From: Flavobacterium urumqiense
GTDB lineage: Bacteria; Bacteroidota; Bacteroidia; Flavobacteriales; Flavobacteriaceae
Direction of reading: 5' to 3'
Assembly (NCBI RefSeq): GCF_900108015.1
Contig: NZ_FNVP01000002.1
Coordinates: 248,001 to 312,000, forward strand
Length of the DNA stretch: 64,000 nucleotides
This document shows positions 52,967 through 60,881 of the stretch, in pieces. Below the pieces are notes generated by a model that was not told the origin of the DNA, did no database searches, and worked only from the letters and a program-made list of their open reading frames with translations. A program made the translations under genes and the position numbers. Position 1 is the first letter of the stretch. Each line of letters begins with the position of its first letter.

Positions 52967-53443
52967 TTATTCCTCAGAAAACATTTTCTTTTTCTCAAGA
53001 AATTCGTGTTTTTTCACCACATAAGTAACTGATAATGTATCATGCCATCCTCTATTAGCAGTTAAAAAAGAAAAAGGCTCAAAAGGAATTAATCTAGAAA
53101 GTGTTCTAATCATTACACTTTTCATGTTGGGTCTTGAACCGTCATGCTTTACAACCATTGTTTTCATGAAATACTTCCCGAAGGTTCTGGAAAAGTACAT
53201 TTCAGTAATTAAATAATAAAAAAACAAGGTAACAAGTCCGAAAAAGAAACTTTCAACTACGCTTAATGATGTAACCCAGTTCGATGCCCCATAACTGTTT
53301 GTTGTATCTGCAATTATATTAATGGTAGCGACAATACTTATTGCTATAATATAAATAATCAATAAGTCGATAAGTAGATTCAGGAGACGCTGGCTTTTGG
53401 AAGCTAATAAATCATCTGTAACAGTAAATTTTTTATTATCCAT
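52967..53443 (-). CDS. RDD-family membrane protein
   Basis: 158 residues; the RLLNLLIDLLIIYII first helix begins the RDD domain (Arg and two Asp conserved in the helices), followed by two more helices and the FSRTFGKYFMKTMVVKHDG segment. RDD proteins are inner-membrane proteins, some of which act as ion/osmolyte antiporters. Function here is unknown. It has a full promoter at 53485-53513. Confidence 0.83.
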   Translation of the reverse strand: MDNKKFTVTDDLLASKSQRLLNLLIDLLIIYIIAISIVATINIIADTTNSYGASNWVTSLSVVESFFFGLVTLFFYYLITEMYFSRTFGKYFMKTMVVKHDGSRPNMKSVMIRTLSRLIPFEPFSFLTANRGWHDTLSVTYVVKKHEFLEKKKMFSEE

Positions 53444-53484
53444 GGTAGTAATTTAAAAAGGATTGTTTTTGATGGGAATTATCT

Positions 53485-53513
53485 CAAATATAGTGAATTA
53501 TTTACAAATTCAA
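53485..53513 (-). promoter_or_regulatory. Promoter of the RDD gene
   Basis: TTG (53511-53513), 18-base spacer, TATATTTG (53485-53492) on the minus strand. Confidence 0.75.
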
Positions 53514-53532
53514 ACTATTATCTCTTGATGTT

Positions 53533-53617
53533 TTAGCCCCGATTAAAGTGGAAATCCTTTTTATTCACCTTTTTTTGGTGAAGAAAAAGATTGCAACGAA
53601 AAGCGGGAAATAGCTCT
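53533..53617 (-). repeat. Dispersed intergenic element, copy 3
   Basis: Read on the minus strand: AGAGCTATTTCCCGCT, then GTTGCAATCTTTT, a variable hairpin (TTCACC...GGTGAA), AAAAAGGATTTCCACTT and ending ATCGGGGCTAA. It lies between the RDD promoter and the terminator of the small gene at 53657. Confidence 0.8.
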
Positions 53618-53650
53618 AAAAAAAAACAGCTATCATTACAATAACTGTTT
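53618..53650 (-). terminator. Terminator of the small gene at 53657-53782
   Basis: 10-base inverted repeat (one mismatch) AAACAG...CTGTTT with inner TAT/ATA, followed by a T-run of nine on the minus strand. Confidence 0.75.
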
Positions 53651-53656
53651 TTAAAT

Positions 53657-53782
53657 TTAAATACTTTTTTTAATTCGAATTTTAAAACAACTTCCGTCTG
53701 TTTTACAAATTCTTCTTCCATTCCTTGTTGTTATACATTTTCTAAAAATGTAGTAAAAATCATTGTTTGATGGATTTTCCAT
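53657..53782 (-). CDS. Small basic protein, 41 residues (hypothetical)
   Basis: From ATG at 53782 it begins MENPSNNDFYYIFRKC and ends GSCFKIRIKKSI; it is rich in Lys, Arg and aromatics. I recall similar short proteins (FYYIFRK..., ending in K-x-[FY]-K) in Flavobacteria but cannot check. The ORF is followed at once by a strong terminator, which supports a real transcript. Two further in-frame ATGs upstream (53851 and 53815) are possible starts. Function unknown. Confidence 0.5.
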   Translation of the reverse strand: MENPSNNDFYYIFRKCITTRNGRRICKTDGSCFKIRIKKSI

Positions 53783-53874
53783 TTTACTTGTTTTGTTAAC
53801 AACTCTATAATCCATTATGACATAAGAGTTGTAGATTAATAATATCAACATTGATATTATCTTAAAAAATAATT

Positions 53875-53905
53875 TTGGAAAGAAGATTCGAATTATATAC
53901 TTTTG
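53875..53905 (+). promoter_or_regulatory. Promoter of a candidate small RNA
   Basis: TTG (53875-53877), 20-base spacer, TACTTTTG (53898-53905) on the plus strand: a full match to the Bacteroidota consensus, with no gene for over 2.5 kb downstream on this strand. Confidence 0.72.
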
Positions 53906-53910
53906 AAGTA

Positions 53911-54027
53911 TATAAAAAGAAGGTGAGGCAACCTCATTATCTTTATAACTTAATTTTTTAAAAGCTTGCTGGCCGTTTTAATTTTACGTTTTCCAAAATA
54001 GGGATATCACAGATGTCCCTTTTTTTA
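53911..54027 (+). ncRNA. Candidate small RNA, about 115 nt, with own promoter and terminator
   Basis: Starts at the predicted TSS and ends at a 9-bp terminator hairpin (54000-54020, CACA-type 3-base loop, seven T). The 5' part folds as a long hairpin: TATA...TATA and AAGA...TCTT outer pairs, an AGG/TTA internal loop, then TGAGG-CAA-CCTCA. No ATG-started ORF of any length is present. I cannot assign it to a known RNA family; Rfam 6S-Flavo and flavo-1 are the first comparisons. Confidence 0.6.
54000..54027 (+). terminator. Rho-independent terminator of the candidate small RNA
   Basis: 9-bp stem AGGGATATC/GATGTCCCT (one wobble) with 3-base loop and T7. Confidence 0.85.
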
Positions 54028-54080
54028 TGCGTATTATTTTTTTTCTTTACCTCAGCGATCGATTTAAAGTTAGTATTCTT

Positions 54081-54109
54081 ATAAAAGGCCTCCATTAAGA
54101 GGCCTTTAT
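54081..54109 (-). terminator. Terminator of nrdA
   Basis: 9-bp stem AAAGGCCTC/GAGGCCTTT with a 6-base loop and short T-run, 19 bases after the nrdA stop. Confidence 0.8.
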
Positions 54110-54127
54110 CATTTTATATTCATTTAA

Positions 54128-56542
54128 TTAACTACCACACATTTCACATTCGTCAGGCCCTGCATTTTTAGATAATTCAAGCATAGCTCTGTATTCATCC
54201 GAAGTCATTTCTACTGCTTCAGCAACTGCAGGAACAGCGATTGATTGCTCTTTAATTTCGATTGGCTCTGCTTTTTTATCATTGTTTAATGTAAATTTAA
54301 TCGCATCCACCGCAGCTTTTGTTCTTAAATAGTACATTCCCGTTTTCAATCCAGATTGCCAAGCATAGAAATGCATTGATGTCAATTTTGAATAATTGGC
54401 GTTTTGCATGAATAAGTTCAACGATTGCGATTGATCCACAAAATAACCACGTTGACGAGACATATCGATAATGTCTTTCATAGACATTTCCCAAACTGTT
54501 TTGTACAATTCTTTCAAGTCTTGCGGAATATTCAGGTCTTGAACTGAACCGTTATTTCGCATTAATTCTTGTTTCAATGTTTCGTTCCACAAACCGCGCT
54601 CCACTAAATCGTGTAACAAATGTTTGTTTACCACAATAAATTCTCCCGAAAGTACTCTTCTGGTGTAAATATTAGAAGTATAGGGCTCGAATGCTTCGTT
54701 GTTACCCAAAATTTGTGACGTCGAAGCTGTTGGCATTGGCGCCACTAACAACGAGTTTCTCACTCCGTGTTCCATCACTTCTTTTCGTAATGAAGCCCAG
54801 TCCCAACGACCAGATAATTCCTCATCTTTCATTCCCCACAAATTGTATTGGAATTCTCCTTGAGAAATTGGCGAACCTTCAAAAGTGGAATAAGGACCTT
54901 CTTCTTTCGCCATTTCCATCGATGCTGTTACCGCAGCAAAGTATAATGTTTCAAAAATTTCCTGATTCAGTTTTTTAGCTTCGTCGCTCGTAAACGGCAA
55001 ACGCAACATAATAAAAGCATCGGCTAAACCTTGTACTCCAAGACCAATTGGTCGGTGGCGTTTATTCGAATTTTCTCCTTCAATTACCGGATAATAATTT
55101 CTGTCGATTACTTTATTCAAGTTTCTGGTTACGCGTTTTGTAACGGTATACATCAATTCATGGTCAAACTTCCCATTGGCAACAAACATTGGCAAGGAAA
55201 GAGAAGCCAGGTTACAAACTGCAATTTCATCTTTGGATGTAAATTCCATAATCTCGGTACACAAATTCGAAGAACGAATCGTACCCAGATTTTTCTGGTT
55301 TGATTTTCTATTAACTGCATCTTTATACAACATGTAAGGAGTTCCAGTCTCTATTTGCGATTCCAGAATTTTCTCCCACAGTTCATGTGCTTTGATGGTT
55401 TTCCTACCTTTTCCACGTTTCTCGTAATCAATGTACATGGCTTCAAATTCTTCGCCATAAACATCGTACAGTCCCGGACATTCATTAGGACACATCAATG
55501 TCCAATAACTGTCTTCCTGTACTCTTTTCATGAACAAATCAGACGTCCACATCGCAAAAAACAAATCTCTGGCACGCATTTCCTCTTTTCCGGTGTTCTT
55601 TTTCAAGTCCAAAAATTCAAAAATATCCGCATGCCAGGTTTCGATGTATATTGCAAAACTTCCCTTGCGTTTTCCACCACCTTGATCTACATAACGAGCT
55701 GTATCATTAAAAACACGCAACATCGGAACAATTCCATTTGACGTTCCATTAGTCCCACGAATATAAGAACCCGTCGCTCTCACATTGTGAATAGAAAGCC
55801 CAACACCACCTGCTGACTGCGAGATTTTAGCGGTTTGTTTCAACGTGTCATAAATCCCGTCAATACTATCATCTTGCATCGCAAGAAGGAAACAAGAAGA
55901 CATCTGAGGTTTTGGAGTTCCTGCATTGAATAATGTAGGCGTTGCATGGGTAAAGAATTTTTTCGACATTAAGTCGTATGTCTCAATCACTGAATCTAAA
56001 TCATCTAAGTGAATCCCAACCGAAACACGCATCAACATGTGTTGCGGACGCTCCACTATTTTGCCGTTTATTTTAAGTAAATATGATCTTTCCAAGGTTT
56101 TAAACCCAAAATAATCATAATTAAAATCTCTATTGTATATCACATGGGAATCTAAAAATTCAGCATTTTTCATAATCACCTGATGAACTTCTTCAGATAA
56201 CAAAGGTGCATCTTGTCCATTTCTCGGGTTTACATAATGAAACATATCGTTCATTGTTTCCGAAAATGATTTTTTAGTATTGGAATGCAAATTCGAAATT
56301 GCAATTCTCGCTGCCAATTGTGCATAATCAGGATGCGCAATAGTCATTGAAGCCGCAGTTTCGGCTGCTAAATTATCTAATTCTGACGTAGAAACTCCAT
56401 CATAAAGCCCTTCAATTACTCGCATTGCTACTTTCACGGCATCAACCAAATCATTTAAACCATAACATAGTTTTTTAATTCTATCTGTGATTTTGTCGAA
56501 CATTACCGGCTCTTTGTGCCCGTCTCTTTTTACTACGTACAT
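54128..56542 (-). CDS. nrdA: Ribonucleoside-diphosphate reductase, alpha subunit (class Ia)
   Basis: 804 residues. An N-terminal ATP-cone (residues 1-90, [16 protein letters not shown]) for allosteric activity control, then the ten-stranded barrel. The catalytic motifs include MSSCFLLAM (first redox Cys), NLCTEIMEF (Asn-x-Cys-x-Glu with radical Cys) and [21 protein letters not shown]. The C-terminal redox tail is CEMCGS. It reduces NDPs to dNDPs with NrdB. A 93-residue ORF and a repeat element separate it from nrdB upstream. Confidence 0.97.
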   Translation of the reverse strand: MYVVKRDGHKEPVMFDKITDRIKKLCYGLNDLVDAVKVAMRVIEGLYDGVSTSELDNLAAETAASMTIAHPDYAQLAARIAISNLHSNTKKSFSETMNDMFHYVNPRNGQDAPLLSEEVHQVIMKNAEFLDSHVIYNRDFNYDYFGFKTLERSYLLKINGKIVERPQHMLMRVSVGIHLDDLDSVIETYDLMSKKFFTHATPTLFNAGTPKPQMSSCFLLAMQDDSIDGIYDTLKQTAKISQSAGGVGLSIHNVRATGSYIRGTNGTSNGIVPMLRVFNDTARYVDQGGGKRKGSFAIYIETWHADIFEFLDLKKNTGKEEMRARDLFFAMWTSDLFMKRVQEDSYWTLMCPNECPGLYDVYGEEFEAMYIDYEKRGKGRKTIKAHELWEKILESQIETGTPYMLYKDAVNRKSNQKNLGTIRSSNLCTEIMEFTSKDEIAVCNLASLSLPMFVANGKFDHELMYTVTKRVTRNLNKVIDRNYYPVIEGENSNKRHRPIGLGVQGLADAFIMLRLPFTSDEAKKLNQEIFETLYFAAVTASMEMAKEEGPYSTFEGSPISQGEFQYNLWGMKDEELSGRWDWASLRKEVMEHGVRNSLLVAPMPTASTSQILGNNEAFEPYTSNIYTRRVLSGEFIVVNKHLLHDLVERGLWNETLKQELMRNNGSVQDLNIPQDLKELYKTVWEMSMKDIIDMSRQRGYFVDQSQSLNLFMQNANYSKLTSMHFYAWQSGLKTGMYYLRTKAAVDAIKFTLNNDKKAEPIEIKEQSIAVPAVAEAVEMTSDEYRAMLELSKNAGPDECEMCGS

Positions 56543-56630
56543 ACTTTTGTTTGTTTTTTAAAACAGAAAATCCCTTCGCTGTTTTTCGTTATTTGTAATT
56601 TATGCTGAACTTGTTTCAGCATCTTTTTTT

Positions 56631-56736
56631 GGAGCTGTTTCCAGCTATCCATTGCAATCTTTCTAGTCCTGAACTTGTTTCAGGATCCTGAAACAAGTTC
56701 AGGACTAGAAAGGATTTCCATTACTATCTGGGCTAA
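56631..56736 (+). repeat. Dispersed intergenic element, copy 4 (long perfect palindrome)
   Basis: Begins GGAGCTGTTTCCAGCTATCC, then ATTGCAATCTTT, and ends AAAGGATTTCCATTACTATC and TGGGCTAA. The central tip is a perfect inverted repeat of about 54 bases (56659-56712), containing CTAGTCCTGAACTTGTTTC and its complement and centred on GGATCC. It lies between the 93-residue ORF and nrdA inside the nrd transcription unit. A related short hairpin (GCTGAACTTGTTTCAGC) is at 56604-56620. Confidence 0.85.
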
Positions 56737-56788
56737 TATGAATTAGTTGTTTTGTTTTTATGAAATTTAGCTAACAATCAAAATTAAA

Positions 56789-57070
56789 TTATTGTTTATC
56801 GAAAGTGTATATTGTAAAAAAATCATAATCATTGCTTTTAAAACAACGCAATTCTCCTAAAACAGCTCCGTTACTAATGACATCATGAATCGTGTAATTA
56901 CATAAATATTTATTATTTAAATCTACATCTAATGACTCTCTAATTAAATTAAACTGTATGTTTTTATCATTGTTTAATTCACATAACTTTAACTTAGCTT
57001 TCCCAACCTCTTCATAATAATATTTATCATCAAAATTCGAAAAACATTCTATGTTTTCAATATGTTTCAT
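56789..57070 (-). CDS. Unknown 93-residue protein between nrdB and nrdA
   Basis: From the ATG at 57070 it begins MKHIENIECFSNFDDKYYY and ends NDYDFFTIYTFDKQ. It is acidic and soluble, with no signal peptide, no metal motif and nothing I recognise. It starts 11 bases after the nrdB stop, and is followed by a repeat element and then nrdA. A TTG at 57085 would overlap the nrdB stop (57082-57084) and is less likely. A regulator, immunity-type or orphan gene all fit; no function should be assigned. Confidence 0.65.
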   Translation of the reverse strand: MKHIENIECFSNFDDKYYYEEVGKAKLKLCELNNDKNIQFNLIRESLDVDLNNKYLCNYTIHDVISNGAVLGELRCFKSNDYDFFTIYTFDKQ

Positions 57071-57081
57071 AATAGTTAAAA

Positions 57082-58059
57082 TCAAAAATCAGCGTCAAAA
57101 GATATTTTCTGAGCATCCTCATCCGTATTCATAACACCCGCTTTTTGATATTCGGCTACTTTCTTTTCAAAGAAGTTTGTTTTTCCTTGAAGGGAAATCA
57201 TGTCCATAAAATCAAAAGGGTTTGAAGTGTTGTATTCTCGTTCACAACCTAATTCAACCAATAATCTATCAGCAACAAATTCTAAATATTGCGTCATCAA
57301 TACAGCATTCATTCCTATCAAACTCACGGGAAGTGACTCGGTGATAAATTCTCTTTCGATATTTAAAGCATCTACAATAATGCTTCTAATTCTTTCTTTT
57401 GGCACTTTGTTCACCAAGTGGTGGTTGTGTAAATGCACGGCAAAATCACAGTGAACTCCTTCGTCACGAGAAATCAATTCATTAGAAAACGTCAATCCTG
57501 GCATTAATCCACGTTTTTTCAACCAATAAATCGAACAAAATGCTCCCGAAAAGAAAATTCCTTCCACTGCTGCAAAAGCAATCAATCGCTCCGCAAATGA
57601 ATCCGATTCAATCCATTTCAAAGCCCAATCCGCTTTTTTCTTAATTGCAGGAAAAACTTCTAAAGCATTGAACAATTCATCTTTCTCCACTTCATCTTTT
57701 ACATACGTATCAATCAATAACGAATAGGTTTCGCTATGAATGTTTTCCATCATAATTTGAAAACCGTAAAAGAATTTTGCTTCTGCATATTGCACTTCGT
57801 TCACAAAATTTTCAGCCAGATTTTCATTTACGATTCCATCTGAAGCAGCAAAAAATGCCAAAATGTGTTTAACAAAATAACGCTCATCTTCCGAAAGTTT
57901 GTTATTCCAGTCATTTAAATCTTGAGACAAATCAATTTCTTCAGCAGTCCAGAAACTGGCTTCCATACTTTTATAAAATTCCCAAATATCATGGTGTTTG
58001 ATTGGAAAAATTACGAAACGATTTTTATTTTCTTGTAAAATTGGTTCAACTTGTGCCAT
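57082..58059 (-). CDS. nrdB: Ribonucleoside-diphosphate reductase, beta subunit (class Ia)
   Basis: 325 residues from the ATG at 58059 ([14 protein letters not shown]). Ferritin-like di-iron fold; the metal ligands and the tyrosyl-radical site are in [15 protein letters not shown] and [19 protein letters not shown], so the radical Tyr is present. It generates and stores the radical used by NrdA. The frame from 58089 adds no conserved residues. Confidence 0.96.
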   Translation of the reverse strand: MAQVEPILQENKNRFVIFPIKHHDIWEFYKSMEASFWTAEEIDLSQDLNDWNNKLSEDERYFVKHILAFFAASDGIVNENLAENFVNEVQYAEAKFFYGFQIMMENIHSETYSLLIDTYVKDEVEKDELFNALEVFPAIKKKADWALKWIESDSFAERLIAFAAVEGIFFSGAFCSIYWLKKRGLMPGLTFSNELISRDEGVHCDFAVHLHNHHLVNKVPKERIRSIIVDALNIEREFITESLPVSLIGMNAVLMTQYLEFVADRLLVELGCEREYNTSNPFDFMDMISLQGKTNFFEKKVAEYQKAGVMNTDEDAQKISFDADF

Positions 58060-58323
58060 TATAAATGTGTGTTTTTTTTTAGATTTCACCGAAATTTTAT
58101 GCTTTCTGTAGAATACAAAGGTTGTAAAATATTGCGACTAATAAAAGCCAAACTTATTCACAATCGGCTTTAGTTTTTAACAAATGAGAAAAATCGAAAT
58201 ATTTTTCGTGTCTTTTTCAAATAGCTGAATATTAGCGTATTGAAAAATAAAAAAGCGCGTAAAGTACTGTAAAATATAGGATTATAAAAATAAAAAACAA
58301 GGATTATTTTAATTATTTTTAAA

Positions 58324-58890
58324 TTATTTTTTCATGTCGAGAGCCACTTTTTCAAGCTCTGCATACCAGTCTTCGCCAAATTTCCTAACTAATGCTTCCT
58401 TGACAAATTTATATACTGGCACCTCAAGTTCCTGACCTAAAGAACAGGCTGGGTCGCAAATATCCCACTTGTCATAATTGACAGCGGCAAACTCGGTAAA
58501 GTCTTTTACTCGAATTGGGTACAGATGACAGGAAACAGGTTTTTTCCAGTCAATTATTCCTTGATTGTAGGCTTGTTCGATACCGCAAAGGGCCGTTTTA
58601 CCATCAAAAATAACATAAGCACAATCTTTATTATCAATCAAGGGTGTTTCAAGATCCCCATCAGTACCATTTACCCAAGTCCCTTGCGCTTCGATAGCGG
58701 CAATTCCCTGTTTACGTAAAAACGGCTTAACCTTAGGATAGATTTCCTCCAAAATTTTTGTTTCCTCAAGACTCAACGGAGCTCCGGCGTCGCCATCTAC
58801 ACAACAGGCTCCTTTACAAGCTGACAAATTGCAAACAAAATCTTTTCCTAATATGTCTTCTGAGACTATTGTTTTTCCTAATTGAAACAT
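58324..58890 (-). CDS. DUF3109 family protein (Cys-rich, YkgJ-like)
   Basis: 188 residues. Its N-terminal cysteine cluster [17 protein letters not shown] and further cysteines in the middle ([30 protein letters not shown]) fit DUF3109, a Bacteroidota family related to YkgJ Fe-S/zinc-cluster proteins. Role unknown. Its TACCTTTG -7 element is at 58919-58926. Confidence 0.85.
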   Translation of the reverse strand: MFQLGKTIVSEDILGKDFVCNLSACKGACCVDGDAGAPLSLEETKILEEIYPKVKPFLRKQGIAAIEAQGTWVNGTDGDLETPLIDNKDCAYVIFDGKTALCGIEQAYNQGIIDWKKPVSCHLYPIRVKDFTEFAAVNYDKWDICDPACSLGQELEVPVYKFVKEALVRKFGEDWYAELEKVALDMKK

Positions 58891-58918
58891 TATTTTGTGG
58901 TACTGTGATTATAAAATG

Positions 58919-58926
58919 CAAAGGTA
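58919..58926 (-). promoter_or_regulatory. Candidate -7 element (TACCTTTG) of the DUF3109 gene
   Basis: Exact TAnnTTTG, 29 bases before the start on the minus strand. Confidence 0.45.
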
Positions 58927-59145
58927 GTCAAAGTATATGGTAATTTTTTAGTTAAAACCCAACTTTAACCTTCTATCAAAATCGAATCTGTCATCGATAA
59001 AATCAGATTCACAGCGACTACAACACCTAAACAAATCGGATAAAACATTGTTTTATATTAGTTTAAAAAAGCTTCAAAATACAGCAATACCTTTGTATTT
59101 TAACTGATAATTTGCCAAAAAGTTTAACTTTACAATCAAAAAAAT

Positions 59146-59724
59146 ATGATAGGATTCGATATTAGAGAAATTGTAACCGTGAGTATGGTCCTTTTTGCAG
59201 TAATTGATATTATTGGTACTATCCCCATTATCATCGATTTACGATCAAAATTTGGACATATCGAATCAGAAAAAGCAACATTAGCTTCAGGAGCCATTAT
59301 GATTGTCTTTCTTTTTATAGGGGAGGAATTTTTAAATTTAATTGGAATCGATGTTAATTCATTTGCCGTTGCCGGATCTTTTGTTTTATTTTTTTTAGCA
59401 TTAGAAATGATATTAGGAATTCGGTTGTATCGTGATGAAGCTGCCAGTTCTGCATCAATAGTCCCAATAGCGTTCCCACTTGTTGCTGGCGCCGGGACAA
59501 TGACTACTTTATTATCCTTGAAAGCAGAATTTCAAACTATTAATATTGTCATTGCCATAATTCTGAATATCATACTCGTATACATTGTTTTGAAATCATC
59601 TGCAAGAATCGAAAAGTTGTTAGGTGAGAACGGACTTGGAGTCATTAGAAAGACTTTTGGAGTAGTTCTTCTTGCCATCGCTGTTAAATTATTCGCTGCG
59701 AATGTTAAAGGTTTGTTTGTGTAG
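59146..59724 (+). CDS. MarC-family integral membrane protein
   Basis: 192 residues with six predicted helices (FAVIDIIGTIPIIIDLRSKFG is the first conserved block, then SFVLFFLALEMILGI and VPIAFPLVAGAGTMTTLL). MarC proteins are conserved inner-membrane proteins of unknown transport activity; the old link to antibiotic resistance is not supported. Single-gene unit. Confidence 0.9.
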   Translation: MIGFDIREIVTVSMVLFAVIDIIGTIPIIIDLRSKFGHIESEKATLASGAIMIVFLFIGEEFLNLIGIDVNSFAVAGSFVLFFLALEMILGIRLYRDEAASSASIVPIAFPLVAGAGTMTTLLSLKAEFQTINIVIAIILNIILVYIVLKSSARIEKLLGENGLGVIRKTFGVVLLAIAVKLFAANVKGLFV

Positions 59725-59842
59725 AATAAATTTTCATAAATTTACCCCATAACGCAACAATGTATAAAAATATTTGATTTTTATTAAAATTAATTTTTAA
59801 TTAAATAATCTTAAATTTTTCATTAAAAAACAAAAAAATATC

Positions 59843-60046
59843 ATGAAAATCTTCACTAACATACTCGTGTTTTTAGCCTTAGCTTTAATCATATTTAATG
59901 TTACTTTACTTGATTTTAGCCATCCTTTTCAAGGTAATAGTCTATATGCTATTATAGGTGTTGCAGCTTCTTTATGTGCCGTCTTAATTCTTCTAATCTT
60001 TAGAATGTCTAAAAAAATTGAAGAAAAAATGAATGGTAAATTCTAA
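59843..60046 (+). CDS. Small membrane protein, 67 residues (hypothetical)
   Basis: Two hydrophobic helices (ILVFLALALIIFNVTLL and LYAIIGVAASLCAVLILLIF) with a short loop between and a charged tail (SKKIEEKMNGKF). Widely distributed as a hypothetical in Flavobacteria, I believe. It is directly followed (stop to start 1 base apart) by the short flavoprotein gene, so probably cotranscribed with it. Confidence 0.6.
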   Translation: MKIFTNILVFLALALIIFNVTLLDFSHPFQGNSLYAIIGVAASLCAVLILLIFRMSKKIEEKMNGKF

Positions 60047-60047
60047 C

Positions 60048-60653
60048 ATGTTTGACATTTTAATTGTTGGGGGTGGAGTATCTGGAATGTCATGTTCGCT
60101 TGTTTTAGGATCAGCCAAAAACAAACTCTTTGCCTTTGATAAAAAAATTGGCGTTTTTATCCATCAAAAAACATCCTCTCTTCAAGAAGCTCTTTTTAAT
60201 AATGCTTATGGAATAACTCCAGACACTTTAGGATCCGATTTACTGGAGGAGAGCATTCAACATCTTTCCAAAACGTATCCTCATGTCGCACAAATTCCAA
60301 ATGAAAAAGTGTTGAAAATCGAGGGAACTTTTCCGGATTTTATAGTTACTACAAATAAGAACAGCTATAAAACAAAGACTATTGTTATAGGTATTAGTTC
60401 GGCAAATACTTTTGCGATTGAAGGTTTGATGCAATACATCGAACCACACCAAAAATCACTTCCAGAAAAACAAAGAATTCAGCTGAAAAACAGTGACCAT
60501 AAAGTTGCAGAAGGAATTTATGTTGTGGGAACTTTAGCTGGCTGGAGAAGCCAACTTGCCATTGCTGCCGGAAGCGGTGCTGCTGTTGCTACCGATATTC
60601 TTACTTTATGGAATGGCGGTGTGCAAACTCATTCTCACGATAGCATTAGATAA
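60048..60653 (+). CDS. Short FAD-dependent oxidoreductase-like protein
   Basis: 201 residues from the ATG at 60048. FDILIVGGGVSGM is the FAD dinucleotide-binding GxGxxG motif, and EGIYVVGTLAGWRSQLAIAAGSG matches the C-terminal FAD-binding segment of thioredoxin-reductase-like proteins. The NAD(P)-binding domain and the CxxC disulfide of true thioredoxin reductases (about 310 residues) are missing, so it is a short, possibly FAD-only, protein. Electron partners unknown. Confidence 0.75.
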   Translation: MFDILIVGGGVSGMSCSLVLGSAKNKLFAFDKKIGVFIHQKTSSLQEALFNNAYGITPDTLGSDLLEESIQHLSKTYPHVAQIPNEKVLKIEGTFPDFIVTTNKNSYKTKTIVIGISSANTFAIEGLMQYIEPHQKSLPEKQRIQLKNSDHKVAEGIYVVGTLAGWRSQLAIAAGSGAAVATDILTLWNGGVQTHSHDSIR

Positions 60654-60678
60654 AACGTTTGCGTTTAATGTAAAATTT

Positions 60679-60807
60679 TTAGTTACCTATCAGCTCTAAA
60701 CTATTAATTATTTCAAAAATAGATTCTTCATTTAATTCAACCTTCTTTAGAATAGATTTGATTCCTTCAATATTTTTTTGCTTCAGACAATTGTCAAAAT
60801 CATTCAT
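60679..60807 (-). CDS. Small ORF, 42 residues, with a GGAGGT motif upstream
   Basis: ATG at 60807 and stop at 60679. It begins MNDFDNCLKQKNIEGIK and ends IINSLELIGN; helical and acidic, without recognised homology. GGAGGT, rare in front of genes here, ends 3 bases before the ATG, too close for normal spacing. It is downstream of the S41 protease on the same strand. Confidence 0.35.
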   Translation of the reverse strand: MNDFDNCLKQKNIEGIKSILKKVELNEESIFEIINSLELIGN

Positions 60808-60881
60808 AAGACCTCCAACATATAATCATTAACTAACTGTCATTCCAGAAAATTTATTTTCCATACTGTAAAATGTATTGA

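Noticed and set aside
53533-53721. Minus-strand frame overlapping the dispersed element and the small gene
   Set aside because: It is a different frame through a repeat, with no start signal; the 41-residue frame at 53657-53782 is the better candidate.
56601-56622. A separate terminator downstream of the 93-residue ORF
   Set aside because: The GCTGAACTTGTTTCAGC hairpin is similar to the palindrome of the adjacent element and has no consistent strand or T-run for a terminator of that gene, so it is noted only as part of the repeat context.
59843-60653. A single fused membrane-flavoprotein gene
   Set aside because: The first ORF has its own stop at 60044-60046 and the second its own ATG at 60048; two separate genes with close spacing are clearer.
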